Under the pieces are notes generated by a model. The model made no database searches, was not told the origin of the DNA, and was given only the letters and a program-made list of their open reading frames with translations. This document shows, one piece after another, positions 16,884 to 25,436 of a stretch of DNA of 58,888 nt. The DNA comes from Lentisphaerales bacterium (GTDB lineage: Bacteria; Verrucomicrobiota; Lentisphaeria; Lentisphaerales; Lentisphaeraceae), in NCBI GenBank assembly GCA_022446985.1, contig JAKVBD010000029.1, forward strand, positions 1 to 58,888, in the 5' to 3' direction. A program made the translations under genes and the position numbers. Position 1 is the stretch's first letter. Each line of letters opens with the position of its first letter.

Positions 16884-17501
16884 TTAACCCAGTTCGATAT
16901 TTAAACGACGGATTTCTTCGCAGAGTTTAGCGGTGATTCTTTTTTTATAGACAGAAACAGTATTTGCCGGGATATCCATCTCTGCAGAAATTTCTTTTGG
17001 TGTACTGCCTTCACTGAGTTTTAGGAAGATTTTGATGACTTTGTCAGAGAACTTTGGGCGAATGTTATTTAAAGCCATATTGGCTATATAGGTTTCCCAT
17101 TCTTTTTCAGCTATTTCTGAGATGTCCGGCATGGAGACTTTATCGATAGGATTATAGCTCTCGTCATTTGATGCATTCTCTATCTTAGTCGCCTGACGTT
17201 TTTGGTAGCGATAAAAATCTTTAACACAATTGCCGGTTACCTGACAAAGCCAGCCTCTAAAGCGGCGGCGTTTATCGTACTCAAATCCAGGAAGAGTATT
17301 CCATACTTTAACTAGGACTTTCTGAACAACTTCTTCAGCATCGTGATGCGCTAGATTCATGCGGCGACAAATAATGTAAATAAAGTGTTTGTAGTAAAAT
17401 ACAAAATCTTCCCAGGAGCTGTCGTCGTGTTGGTTGCGAATTTTCTCCAGGAGAGTTTCGCGGGTATGGTAGTTTTCTTGTTCTGAGTCACTCATGCCCA
17501 T
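16884..17501 (-). CDS. ECF-type RNA polymerase sigma-70 factor
   Basis: A 205-residue sigma factor with region 2 (FVFYYKHFIYIICRRMNLAHHDAEEVVQKVLVKVWNTL, then FRGWLCQVTGNCVKDFYR) and region 4 (FLKLSEGSTPKEISAEMDIPANTVSVYKKRI). It directs RNA polymerase to a dedicated promoter set. The kinase gene follows by 5 bases, so the pair forms one operon and the kinase may control the sigma factor. Two ATGs are possible starts (17501, 17495); neither has a convincing Shine-Dalgarno sequence. Confidence 0.85.
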   Translation of the reverse strand: MGMSDSEQENYHTRETLLEKIRNQHDDSSWEDFVFYYKHFIYIICRRMNLAHHDAEEVVQKVLVKVWNTLPGFEYDKRRRFRGWLCQVTGNCVKDFYRYQKRQATKIENASNDESYNPIDKVSMPDISEIAEKEWETYIANMALNNIRPKFSDKVIKIFLKLSEGSTPKEISAEMDIPANTVSVYKKRITAKLCEEIRRLNIELG

Positions 17502-17689
17502 AAGGTACCCAAATCAACGCAAAATTACAATTATTTATACTGGAATGTTCGTCAGGATTGATAGAAAAGTACCGTTTATTAAGTTTGAATTTGCCACTTT
17601 TTGCGCAATTGGCGGATTCTTTTCGTTTTGATAGGCGTATGAAAAAAATGTGTTAGAGATAGAGTTTATCAAAAATGTGGAGTCTTTGA

Positions 17690-18745
17690 GTGTATAAAAT
17701 ATTATTAACTTGCCTAATCATGGCGAGTGAAGTGGTTAGTGCTGGATCAAACATTAAGAAGAAAAAAAATACCCGGCCGGATGGCGTCAAGGAAATTCAA
17801 TATGTTTCAAGCATAGATAAGACAGAACAGCCATCTCTCATATATACAGCTAAGTCTAAAGATAAAAGACCATTGCTTGTTGGTCTTCATAGTTGGTCAA
17901 TAAATTACCGTTGAGGTGGTGGAGACTTAAAGTATGCACACTGGGCTATTCAAGAAGATTGGCATTTTTTTCATCCGCATTTTAGAGGAGAAAATTGAAC
18001 GCCTAAAGCTATGGGCTCCGAGTATGTGGTGGCCGACATAATTTCCATAGTTGAATACATGAAGAAAAACTACAATGTTGATGAAAAGAGGATTTACCTT
18101 ATCGGCTGTTCTGGTGGTGGCTATGCATCTTTTTTATGGCTGGTCGCGCTCCTGAAATTTAGGCTGGAGTTTCGGATTGGGTTCCTATCTGTGATATCTT
18201 TAAATGGTGGCAGCAGAAGTATACCAAAGGAGACAACACCAGTCGTTATGACCGCTTCATAGAAAAGTCTATTGGAGGAAGGCCTGATCAGGATGATAAT
18301 TTAAAAAGAAGAATGCCTAAAACGCTCAGCTATTACTTACCTTGAAAATGTTAAGGTAGTGAATATAGATATTAATCATGGACTTTACGATTGTCGCAAG
18401 GCAAGTGTGCCTTTTACTCTTGCTTTGGAAGCTTTCAATGAGCTCGCTGCAGAAGAGTCCGATAAGTTTTCGGTTGATGAAATACAGCAATATTATGAAA
18501 CTCTAGAGATGCCTAAATCATTTAAAAAAGTATTGGACGATCCTTTATTTGGCGAGAAGAAAACATTGTTCAGGAGAACTTCAGGAAATGCTCGAGTGAC
18601 AATTTTCGATGGTGGGCATGAGATAGTTCATACTCCGGCGTTGAATTGGTTGGCAAATCAGAAAAAAGGTCAAAGTGCTGTTTGGAACATTAAAGAAGTC
18701 AAAGAAGTTAAGGCTTCTAAAACAGATAGTAAGGTCAGTCACTGA
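17690..18745 (+). pseudogene. Broken alpha/beta hydrolase (prolyl oligopeptidase-like)
   Basis: Three open pieces (17690-17914, 18011-18262, 18359-18745) belong to one secreted alpha/beta hydrolase. The first frame has in-frame TGA codons at about 17912 and 17997, but the protein reads through both (LVGLHSWSINYR, then GGGDLKYAHWAIQEDWHFF and FRGEN, then TPKAMGSEYVVADI). The nucleophile motif GCSGGG is intact. A frameshift near 18140 moves the reading to another frame (MAGRAPEI, stop, AGVSDWVPICDIFKWW), and a second shift near 18310 leads to the last piece, which ends with the catalytic-His block GGHEIVH. At least three stops and two shifts mean it is not functional, although the decay looks recent. 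Confidence 0.8.
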
Positions 18746-18807
18746 TAATTCATCTTAAAATATATTGAGGCAGCTTGCCGCATACAGTTTCTCGAATAGT
18801 ATACGGC

Positions 18808-20340
18808 ATGGCTACTCTGAACAACATAAAAGTACGACTTGGTGAAGACCTTCTGAAAAAAGCACAGAAGATGGATCCAACCTGTAAATCCTTTAGGATC
18901 CTTAAGAAATCGCTTGATGCTAGAAACAAGCGAAATCTTCATCACGTTTATTCTATCGAGACATACCTTACAGATACTCCACCACCATTGGTATTTGAGC
19001 AACTTGAAAAAGCTCAAGGTGAAAACCTACCAGTTACTGGCGTTATAGGTGCCGGCCCTGCAGGGATATTTGCCGCTCTAAGATTACTTGAACGCGGCAT
19101 GCCTTGTTTTATTCTTGAGCGTGGTCGTCCGATCATGGAAAGAATGCGTGATATTTCGAAGCACTGGAAGAAAGGGGTTATAAATTCTGACTCAAATGTT
19201 TGTTTTGGTGAAGGGGGAGCCGGTACATTCTCAGATGGTAAATTAATTACCAGAATTAAGTCGCCGCTAATCAAATATGCCATGGAGCAATTCGTTCGTT
19301 TTGGTGCTCCTGAAGAAATACTTTACTTAGCGAATCCGCATGTCGGCAGTAACAAAATCCGTAAGATCATTAATGCTCTTTCACTTTACTTGATGGAGAA
19401 TGCTTGCCCGGTTCACTTTAATACACGTGCAGAGAAGTTTAATTGGAGTGATGATAAACTCATTTCGGTTGAAGATTGTGATGGTAAAGAATATAAAGCA
19501 GACCGTTGGATATTAGCGACAGGTCACTCAGCTCACGATGTCTATGAAAAGATCATTGAAGGTGGAGTCCCTTGTGAAGCTAAATCTATGGCCATGGGCT
19601 TTCGTGTAGAACATCCGCAAGTTTGGGTTAATGAAGCTCAGTATGGCGAGCGTTGGGAGCATGAGGAACTTCCAGTTGCTAACTATAAATTGACTTGTCA
19701 TGACAAAAACTCTGGTATTGGTGTGTACTCATTCTGTATGTGCCCGGGTGGGTACGTTTTAGCCTCCAGTGCCCAGCCAGGAAGAATGGTAGTGAATGGC
19801 ATGTCTAACTACAATCACGGTTCGCCATTTGCCAATTCGGGAATTGTTATCAGCATTGACAAAGATAAATGGTATCCAGGTGGTCCTCTTGAGGCGTTAG
19901 AATTCCAAAAGATGATTGAAGTGAAAACTCAGGAAAAAGTTCAAGAAGCTGGTGGAACCATTGAAGTTCCAGCACAACGCGTTATCGACTTTTTGAAAAA
20001 TCAGACTGGTGAGCTTGGTAAGTCTTCATGTCCAAGTGGAATTATTCCTGTTAACCTTCGCGATATCTATCCAGAAGAACTAACTACAGCGTTCCATAAA
20101 GCTATGAAAAACTTTAATCGCAAGATGCCTGGATTTATTGCCGATAAAGCTATTCTTCATGGTGTTGAATCGAGAACATCTTCACCTATAAGAGTTCTAC
20201 GCGATAACAAAGAATTGAACTCACCAAAGTTTAAGAACCTTTATCCATCAGGCGAGGGTGCCGGTTTCGCTGGTGGGATTACTTCTGCAGCAGTCGATGG
20301 TATAAGAATCGCAGAATCAATTTTTGAGTCGGTAAAATAA
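18808..20340 (+). CDS. FAD-dependent dehydrogenase (COG2509-type, uncharacterised)
   Basis: A flavoprotein of about 510 residues. The dinucleotide-binding motif GVIGAGPAGIFAALRLLERG is in the first 100 residues, and ERGRPIMERMRDISKHWKKG plus CFGEGGAGTFSDGKL and GVESRTSSPIRVLRD are typical of this conserved but unassigned NAD(P)/FAD oxidoreductase family. The C-terminal YPSGEGAGFAGGITSAAVDGIRIAE is the second FAD contact. I prefer the ATG at 18808 (MATLNNIKVRLGED) over an in-frame TTG at 18775; neither has a strong ribosome site. It follows a decayed hydrolase and ends at a bidirectional terminator. Confidence 0.8.
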   Translation: MATLNNIKVRLGEDLLKKAQKMDPTCKSFRILKKSLDARNKRNLHHVYSIETYLTDTPPPLVFEQLEKAQGENLPVTGVIGAGPAGIFAALRLLERGMPCFILERGRPIMERMRDISKHWKKGVINSDSNVCFGEGGAGTFSDGKLITRIKSPLIKYAMEQFVRFGAPEEILYLANPHVGSNKIRKIINALSLYLMENACPVHFNTRAEKFNWSDDKLISVEDCDGKEYKADRWILATGHSAHDVYEKIIEGGVPCEAKSMAMGFRVEHPQVWVNEAQYGERWEHEELPVANYKLTCHDKNSGIGVYSFCMCPGGYVLASSAQPGRMVVNGMSNYNHGSPFANSGIVISIDKDKWYPGGPLEALEFQKMIEVKTQEKVQEAGGTIEVPAQRVIDFLKNQTGELGKSSCPSGIIPVNLRDIYPEELTTAFHKAMKNFNRKMPGFIADKAILHGVESRTSSPIRVLRDNKELNSPKFKNLYPSGEGAGFAGGITSAAVDGIRIAESIFESVK

Positions 20341-20362
20341 GCGGCGCCCCTAGGCACCGCTT
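20339..20362. terminator. Bidirectional terminator
   Basis: Arms AAGCGGCGCC and GGCACCGCTT pair with one mismatch around a CCTA loop. AT-rich tails lie on both sides, and the element sits between the convergent flavoprotein and HD-Pnk genes. Confidence 0.7.
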
Positions 20363-20367
20363 AAATT

Positions 20368-21609
20368 TTAAGGTGAGCTCATCAGGGACTGATTGTCAGC
20401 ATTGATAACTTCCACCCGGTGAGCTTCGTTCAATTCCGGGAATTGGAGTGCAGTTAACTGCTTGTCCAACACTTTTTCCGGAATTGGTTTTTGCCTTTTT
20501 TTATTTCGTTTATACAGCTCAGAACTTGAAACTATATAACAACGAATTGTAAGCAATGCGCCATAATCCATTGCCAGTTTGATGAGAGCAGATCGGTGAT
20601 CCTTTCTCAAACTTGTGGCATCCCAGACAATTTTTTTCTTTTGTCTTAGGTGTTGCTTTAATGTTTCTTTTGCAGCCTGTAGAACAGCTCCATTTTCTTT
20701 CTGGTTCTGATACGTTCCAGTTAGTTCAAAACGCAATTCATCGAGACTGATGATCTTCCATGATTCATCGAGGCTTTTTAACCAGCTCGACTTACCAGAG
20801 CCCGAAGGGCCACAAGTCAGAATTAACTCAGGGAATCCATCTTTCAAAGAATAGGATCGCGCCAAACCTTCCTCCGGACTGTTGATCTTGCCATTTTCAA
20901 AATCATAAACAGCTAGAGAGAAAGACTCTTTAAATGAACTTTTAGCATGCTCTTCAAAGAACATCAGCCAATCTTCATAAGGCTCATCGTTTTCCCATAG
21001 GTTAAGTTCTTCCAGTCTCATCCTGAACAGGTTGAGAACCTCAATGTTTTTGTCATGGTCATCACAAATCCGGCCACGCATATCAGCTAATTCAAGATAG
21101 TAGAGCAGTTGCACATCTACCTGTCTAGCTAAGCGAAAGTACGCTGAATCTGCAGCATCATTGCGAACCAGCCTTCCTGGCATTTGATGATATCCAACAA
21201 GATTGACAATCTCCAACACAAGTTCCGGCCTGATCTCGAGTTGCAATAACTGCGGGACGAGAGAACTTCGGCCTTTTTCCTCGTGATTCGGTGATATAAT
21301 GCATGTCCTGCCATGACGTTCGACTACTCTCGATGTTATGGGTTTGGCAATATCGTGAAGAGTTGCAGCCATAACCAGGCAAAAGCGGCGCTCGTCATCC
21401 AGCCAGGATATGTCATCTGCCAGTAGGTCACGCAACTCGTCCAGAACCATATCTGTATGAGTATGAACGTCACCTTCAGCATGCCATTCTTCATCTTGCA
21501 TGGTGTTCATCAATTCACCAAGAAGAGGAATAGTAGCCTTCAGTTCATTGACAAAGGCATCCATTTCGGGAATAGAACCATTGTATATTCTCTGTAAAAA
21601 GGGTGTCAT
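20368..21609 (-). CDS. HD-Pnk: RNA end-healing enzyme (HD phosphoesterase + polynucleotide kinase)
   Basis: A 413-residue two-domain protein. The N-terminal HD phosphohydrolase domain has H49/H51 in VHTHTD and the HD pair H85-D86 in TLHDIAKP, with H109 and H141 as further candidate ligands. The C-terminal P-loop domain has Walker A GPSGSGKSS (267-275) and a downstream SLDELRFELTG, as in 5'-OH polynucleotide kinases. The order HD then kinase matches the bacterial HD-Pnk enzymes that remove 2',3'-cyclic phosphate ends and phosphorylate 5'-OH ends. Its start overlaps the stop of the upstream RNA ligase gene by 4 bases, so the two make a heal-and-seal repair operon. Confidence 0.85.
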   Translation of the reverse strand: MTPFLQRIYNGSIPEMDAFVNELKATIPLLGELMNTMQDEEWHAEGDVHTHTDMVLDELRDLLADDISWLDDERRFCLVMAATLHDIAKPITSRVVERHGRTCIISPNHEEKGRSSLVPQLLQLEIRPELVLEIVNLVGYHQMPGRLVRNDAADSAYFRLARQVDVQLLYYLELADMRGRICDDHDKNIEVLNLFRMRLEELNLWENDEPYEDWLMFFEEHAKSSFKESFSLAVYDFENGKINSPEEGLARSYSLKDGFPELILTCGPSGSGKSSWLKSLDESWKIISLDELRFELTGTYQNQKENGAVLQAAKETLKQHLRQKKKIVWDATSLRKDHRSALIKLAMDYGALLTIRCYIVSSSELYKRNKKRQKPIPEKVLDKQLTALQFPELNEAHRVEVINADNQSLMSSP

Positions 21610-22235
21610 GAGTCCCTCCTTAATCCATTCATTTTAATTTCTGCATGCAGCCAGTGAGTATCGGTTTGGACGTGATTTGTTCTTACCCATTTGCCGAGAC
21701 TCTGGCCCATTGCATCATAGTGAAATGAGTTACTGAGTCGAACGACATAACCTTCACTTTGGTCTGTATTTAGCTCAATATTTTTAATGACCTCTTCATC
21801 ATAAAATCCTTCAAAAAGAACATGGGGAAGAGGCAGGCTTAAAAGCGACGCCCATTCTCTGGTTTCCTGCCAACTAAGGCAAACATTCTGATCATTAAAA
21901 ATCGCAAAAAGGTAAAAGTAGCTTTCGAGATTTTCGTAAGCTATGGAGTGTTGAGCAAAGAGGTTTTCACCACAGAGACGCCAGTTATCCGGAATGTCTG
22001 AAGAGAGCTTTGCCTGTAATGCTTTAACCCAGCTGCGAGATGAATGATTTGCACTGTTAACCGAACGCGCATGAGTGTAATCCTGATAGATAGTCGTATT
22101 TTCGCCATCCATTTTTTCAGTAACTACGACGTACTGTCCTTTGAATACATTTGTATTGACCAGGAAGATGTCGTCATGCGTATTTCCGGGAGACCAGGGA
22201 AGGTGAGGCGTGCGCGGATACTTGTAGCGTATCAT
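21606..22235 (-). CDS. RNA ligase family protein (nucleotidyltransferase)
   Basis: About 209 residues when started at the ATG at 22235; a GTG at 22238 and a TTG at 22250 are upstream in frame, and GAGG lies 9 bases before the ATG. Motif I KMDGENT, with the adenylated Lys41, is followed by LCGENLFAQHS (motif III/IIIa area), SEGYVVR (motif IV) and GKWVR (motif V). It seals RNA ends healed by HD-Pnk, whose gene overlaps its 3' end by 4 bases. It is near the minimal size for a ligase and has no additional C-terminal domain. A 12-codon leader ORF lies 33 bases upstream, and a decayed copy of the first half of the gene exists at 25437-25827. Confidence 0.85.
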   Translation of the reverse strand: MIRYKYPRTPHLPWSPGNTHDDIFLVNTNVFKGQYVVVTEKMDGENTTIYQDYTHARSVNSANHSSRSWVKALQAKLSSDIPDNWRLCGENLFAQHSIAYENLESYFYLFAIFNDQNVCLSWQETREWASLLSLPLPHVLFEGFYDEEVIKNIELNTDQSEGYVVRLSNSFHYDAMGQSLGKWVRTNHVQTDTHWLHAEIKMNGLRRDS

Positions 22236-22392
22236 CACATTTTTCCTCAATAAATTAAATCAATTTCTCAGTTGATCTTTTTGATCTTCATTGGGTTAAT
22301 CTTCATTACATTGGTCCTCTCCGGGTTAGTGCAGATGCACAATTAAATTGATGTGGAAAAAATGATAACAAAGCAATTCTTCTTTGTCAAGA
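21838..22392 (-). repeat. Copy 1 of a 0.55-kb direct duplication (ligase 5' half + leader)
   Basis: From the TTAAAAGCGACGCC block to the TTTGTCAAGAAA block this segment is repeated, with many substitutions and indels, at 25437-25985 in the same orientation. It covers the first part of the RNA ligase gene, its ribosome site, the leader ORF and the presumed promoter. Confidence 0.8.
22268..22306 (-). CDS. 12-codon leader ORF upstream of the RNA-repair operon
   Basis: On the minus strand an ATG after GAGGACC starts the frame MKINPMKIKKIN and stop. The decayed copy at 25860-25898 keeps the same frame with a single change (MKINPMKIEKIN) and an even better AGGAG. The preceding ATGTAATG context also contains a start-stop pair. 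Lys and Ile/Asn codons dominate. A regulatory upstream ORF is plausible, but translation has not been shown. Confidence 0.5.
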   Translation of the reverse strand: MKINPMKIKKIN

Positions 22393-22462
22393 AAAATTTC
22401 GCTGTTGAGCAATGTTCATTTAGAATATTAATTGTCTTCGTTAACAACTAATGATTGTCGCT

Positions 22463-22488
22463 GTTTATTGTCATGGATGACAGTAAAC
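22463..22488. promoter_or_regulatory. Palindromic operator of the TetR-family gene
   Basis: Arms GTTTATTGTCAT and ATGACAGTAAAC form an inverted repeat with one mismatch around a GG centre, 16 bases before the TetR start. The size and placement fit an autoregulatory TetR operator. Confidence 0.65.
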
Positions 22489-22504
22489 GTTTGAAGTTGT
22501 GGAA

Positions 22505-23090
22505 ATGGTACGTCCAAGTATAAAAGAGGCAAGTAAGGAAGAGACTTTAACTGCCTTTAGTCGCTATATTACAAAATATGGTCTTGCTGGCAGCTCTTTG
22601 GAAAAAGTTGCAGAGGAGTCAGGATTGAAACGCCCTTTGATTCGTCACTATGTTGGAAACAGAGAAGACCTTTTAAGTTTACTGGAAGAGCAAGTAACGG
22701 ATCATTCGCGTCAGATTCTAGATGAGCTTTTACAAAATCTTAGCCCAGAAAGAAAGAGTATTGATTTAATAGAGATTCATCTTCGATGAAAGCTCATCTT
22801 CATCTTTTGAGGAACTGTCTGTTATAACAGCTTTGATTGTGGAATCTGCTAATAATATTGACCTACAAACTAAGATGAAAAATTTGTTTGTTTACTTTGA
22901 GTACTGTTTGAAGCACTGCTTGAGAAGTGATTATTCAAATGCTTCAGAGCAGATGTTTAATATGCTCTCTTTTGGAATTATCAGTGCCTGTTTTAATATT
23001 GATTCTTCAAGTACGCTTGCACTCGAGTCTTCTTACCGTTCAGATGCCCTCGCTGTTGCGAAAACTCTATTGAAAACTTTGGAGGTTTGA
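22505..23090 (+). pseudogene. Frameshifted TetR-family regulator
   Basis: The first piece (to 22789) carries a TetR helix-turn-helix: FSRYITKYGLAGSSLEKVAEESGLKRPLIRHYVGNREDLL. It ends at TGA after LIEIHLR. In the next frame the protein continues FDESSSSFEELSVITALIVESAN to the natural end at 23090, giving about 195 residues in all, the normal TetR size. The break near 22780 is a single shift, so it may be an authentic recent mutation or a sequencing error. The intact operator upstream argues that the regulator worked until recently. GTG at 22499 is an alternative start two codons upstream. Confidence 0.7.
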
Positions 23091-23091
23091 A

Positions 23092-23268
23092 ATGAGAATT
23101 GTATTTTTAATGAGTTTCTTATGATGCGCGTCAGCTTATTCTCAGACTGAGTCGATGGCAGATGAAATTTCCTATACTAACGACATTCGTCCTGTTGTTG
23201 AAAACTTTTGCACGAATTGTCATGCCGGGAAGGGGTTTTATGCTGAAGTACATATGCCGACTTTTTAA
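23092..23268 (+). pseudogene. Remnant of a secreted c-type cytochrome domain
   Basis: The frame begins one base after the TetR stop: MRIVFLMSFL, TGA at 23122, CASAYSQTESMADEISYTNDIRPVVENFCTNCHAG, and ends at TAA 23266. The heme motif CTNCH and the preceding ISYTNDIRPVVENFC are those of PVC/Bacteroidetes cytochrome domains. The nonsense codon lies within the signal peptide. It may once have been fused to the downstream remnant at 23324, which follows in another frame after about 55 bases. Confidence 0.65.
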
Positions 23269-23323
23269 GCTTTAGGCCGAAGGAGGCTATGTCGATAAGG
23301 GAAGTGTAAAAAAGGAAAGTCCT

Positions 23324-24124
23324 ATGAAAAAATATGCCGATTTCAAAGCTTCCAAGATTAATCCAGTTGATATAAATAAGAAGGGCTTTGAGTTTTTAGA
23401 GAAAATGCAGGGACATTGGGTCGGAAAAACGGACTTAATGGGAAATTATTTTGATTGTTTTTTAGATTACCGAGTCATATCAGCTTCTCATGTTCACGGC
23501 ATATTTGAAGGTGCGTCGATGGGGAATTTATTTACATCATTTTTCGTGATAGATTTCAAAGGTAAACGCACAATTATGGTGCGTATAGGTGGTCTTCTTA
23601 ATGGTATTTACCGGACAGGTTACTTCGTTTTGGATACAGCGAGAAATACCCGGAAGGGCTAATATTATCGCTTTGTTGATGCTTATGGTGGCGCTCTGAT
23701 AATGTCATCTAAACTATATTTCAAGGGTTAATTCATGGATTTCAATTCTTATACAAGTCGCTTTCGCTTGTTTGAGCCAAAAATCCATATGAGTTTTAAA
23801 ACAAAAAGACATGATGATGAAATGATGAATATTGCAGCCAAAGCTGTAGGCTTTCCAAAGAATGTTGTTGATTTGGATCTTTCGAAAGGATTACCGGAAC
23901 CTGATTGGAGGGATTATGAAACTCCAATTACTTCAGCAAGTTACATGTGGTAGCAAAAAGGGCATAAATTTACGATGGTTAGCGAAAGCTTCCCGATCAT
24001 TGATATGTCGTACTCGTCATCCTTACAAATAGCCAGCGCAAGCAAATCAAATTATTTAAAATGTCTCAAGTATATTTTGAATTATGGTAAACTTCTAGCT
24101 GAATTATTCGAGGGATTCGCTTAA
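23324..24124 (+). pseudogene. Decayed hypothetical gene with three in-frame stops
   Basis: A single frame runs for 266 codons and is interrupted by TAA (23660), TAA (23729) and TAG (23951) only. Recognisable text reads MKKYADFKASKINPVDINKKGF, KMQGHWVGKTDLMGNYFD, GIFEGASMGNLFTSFFVIDFKG, YYRFVDAYGGALIMSSKLYF and LPEPDWRDYETPITSASYMW. I recall similar text in hypothetical proteins of marine bacteria but cannot name a function. Keeping one frame with only nonsense changes indicates recent loss. Confidence 0.6.
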
Positions 24125-24499
24125 TCATTCATCGTGGCAATTTTATGCATGACCGCTTCTTAAAGTACTAAATTAAGCAAAAATTGATATGATATACTTC
24201 TCTTTTATAGAATTTGTTAGTTATAAGGAAAAAGAAGATTTTGCATGAGATGCTGTCTTGACAAAGCTCATGCAGGATGCCTGTTTTAGTTGAAGTGTCC
24301 AGCGGGTTTTCAAAGAAATGATTAGTACCTATCCAAACGCAAAAAGCATCAGCAGTGTATTTACCAATGGCGACATTTTAGATGTTTCAGCAAAACTAGG
24401 TCTGTAGAGTCCAATTAACTAAAAACATATTTCGGGAAATGAAATTAGTGTTAGTTAGAAACTATTAGGTATAGTCGTGCGAGTCTAAGTTTTATCCAG
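24125..24499. other. Non-coding stretch, no identifiable feature
   Basis: No frame longer than about 35 codons is convincing. One short open piece (around 24310-24405, FKEMISTYPNAKSISSVF) may be another gene relic. I see no RNA gene or terminator. Confidence 0.4.
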
Positions 24500-25273
24500 T
24501 TACAGTAACTTTTCTAATGCATCTAAAAAATCTATTCTGGCATTGATCGCTATGTCTGCGGCAGACTTAGCCTCAAGAATTTTAGTTTCATCTGTACAAA
24601 GGCTATTGAGCAGTGTTAAAGCCATAGGACCATGTTTTTCTTCATCAACTTCTAAATGTCTGCTCAGGTAATATTTAAATAATGGTACATCAAGATTTGA
24701 TAGTTCTTTTTGATTTAAAATTCTTGAAAATATAGACGGGATTATTGATTCTCTGCCGACGCAAAATGCCGCTGCGACAACATGTGGTGCATCAGGTTTA
24801 ATCAGTGAAAAGGTCTTTTCCATAAATATTCTGGATATCTCTGGAGCGATTTTCAGAGAATGATATAGACCATTGCTATCAATACTATCGAGAAAAGTTT
24901 TAACTTGACTTGTGTCAAGTCCTATTTCCTTCATCGCTCTAAGATAAAGATTAAAATGACTGGAAGTTGTTCCATCTGGTAATTGGTCTGTCTCTTCATC
25001 AAGAACTATTTCGTTTATGAGTCTTTGGCTGACAGCGTCATTTGAGGGTATCCAAGGAATTTTGCAGGGAGTTAAGAAGTTCTGAAGTGATTTTAAGAGA
25101 GACATGAAGTCCCAAACGCAATAAACGTGGTGTGTCATGAAAATCTTAATATCTTTTAAACTAAGAAGTTTCCCGAAAAGTGGATGTCTGTTTAAGGTTG
25201 ACTGATAATTTTTGAAGTCTTCAAACGAAAACGCTTCTTCTGAAGTTTTTTTTTGATGGATGACAAAACTCAT
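24500..25273 (-). CDS. DUF3050 protein (heme-oxygenase-like fold)
   Basis: A 257-residue protein recognised as DUF3050 from HPLFGKLLSLKDIKIFMTHH, VWDFMSLLKSLQNFL, PWIPSNDAVSQRLINEIVLDEETD, FCVGRESIIPSIFSRIL and YYLSRHLEVDEEKHGPMA. The spaced His and Glu residues (MTHHVY, NEIVLDEE, RHLEVDEEKHG) resemble the ligand pattern of heme-oxygenase-like diiron proteins. The reaction is unknown. It is intact although the flanking 3 kb is full of decayed genes and lies between the two copies of a duplication, so it is apparently under selection. It has no partner gene next to it. Confidence 0.8.
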   Translation of the reverse strand: MSFVIHQKKTSEEAFSFEDFKNYQSTLNRHPLFGKLLSLKDIKIFMTHHVYCVWDFMSLLKSLQNFLTPCKIPWIPSNDAVSQRLINEIVLDEETDQLPDGTTSSHFNLYLRAMKEIGLDTSQVKTFLDSIDSNGLYHSLKIAPEISRIFMEKTFSLIKPDAPHVVAAAFCVGRESIIPSIFSRILNQKELSNLDVPLFKYYLSRHLEVDEEKHGPMALTLLNSLCTDETKILEAKSAADIAINARIDFLDALEKLL

Positions 25274-25436
25274 TTATGGTCTCTTCTGTCTATTATTTAT
25301 GCGTAAATATAATCAAAATTCAATTTTTGTAAAGACTGTAATTCTAATGGTTTGAACTATAAACTTAAGTTTAAGATCATTTATAAATCTATAATTTTTA
25401 GTTATATCAAAAAATATGTCACGATAGGTAGGATAG

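Noticed and set aside
17912..17999. In-frame TGA codons read as selenocysteine or as Trp by a changed genetic code
   Set aside because: The gene also has an in-frame TAG and two frameshifts, and all other genes in the window use TGG for Trp and TGA as stop. Decay explains it.
22499..22789. A complete short DNA-binding protein
   Set aside because: The TetR ligand-binding part follows in the next frame at the expected length, so this is a frameshifted TetR gene.
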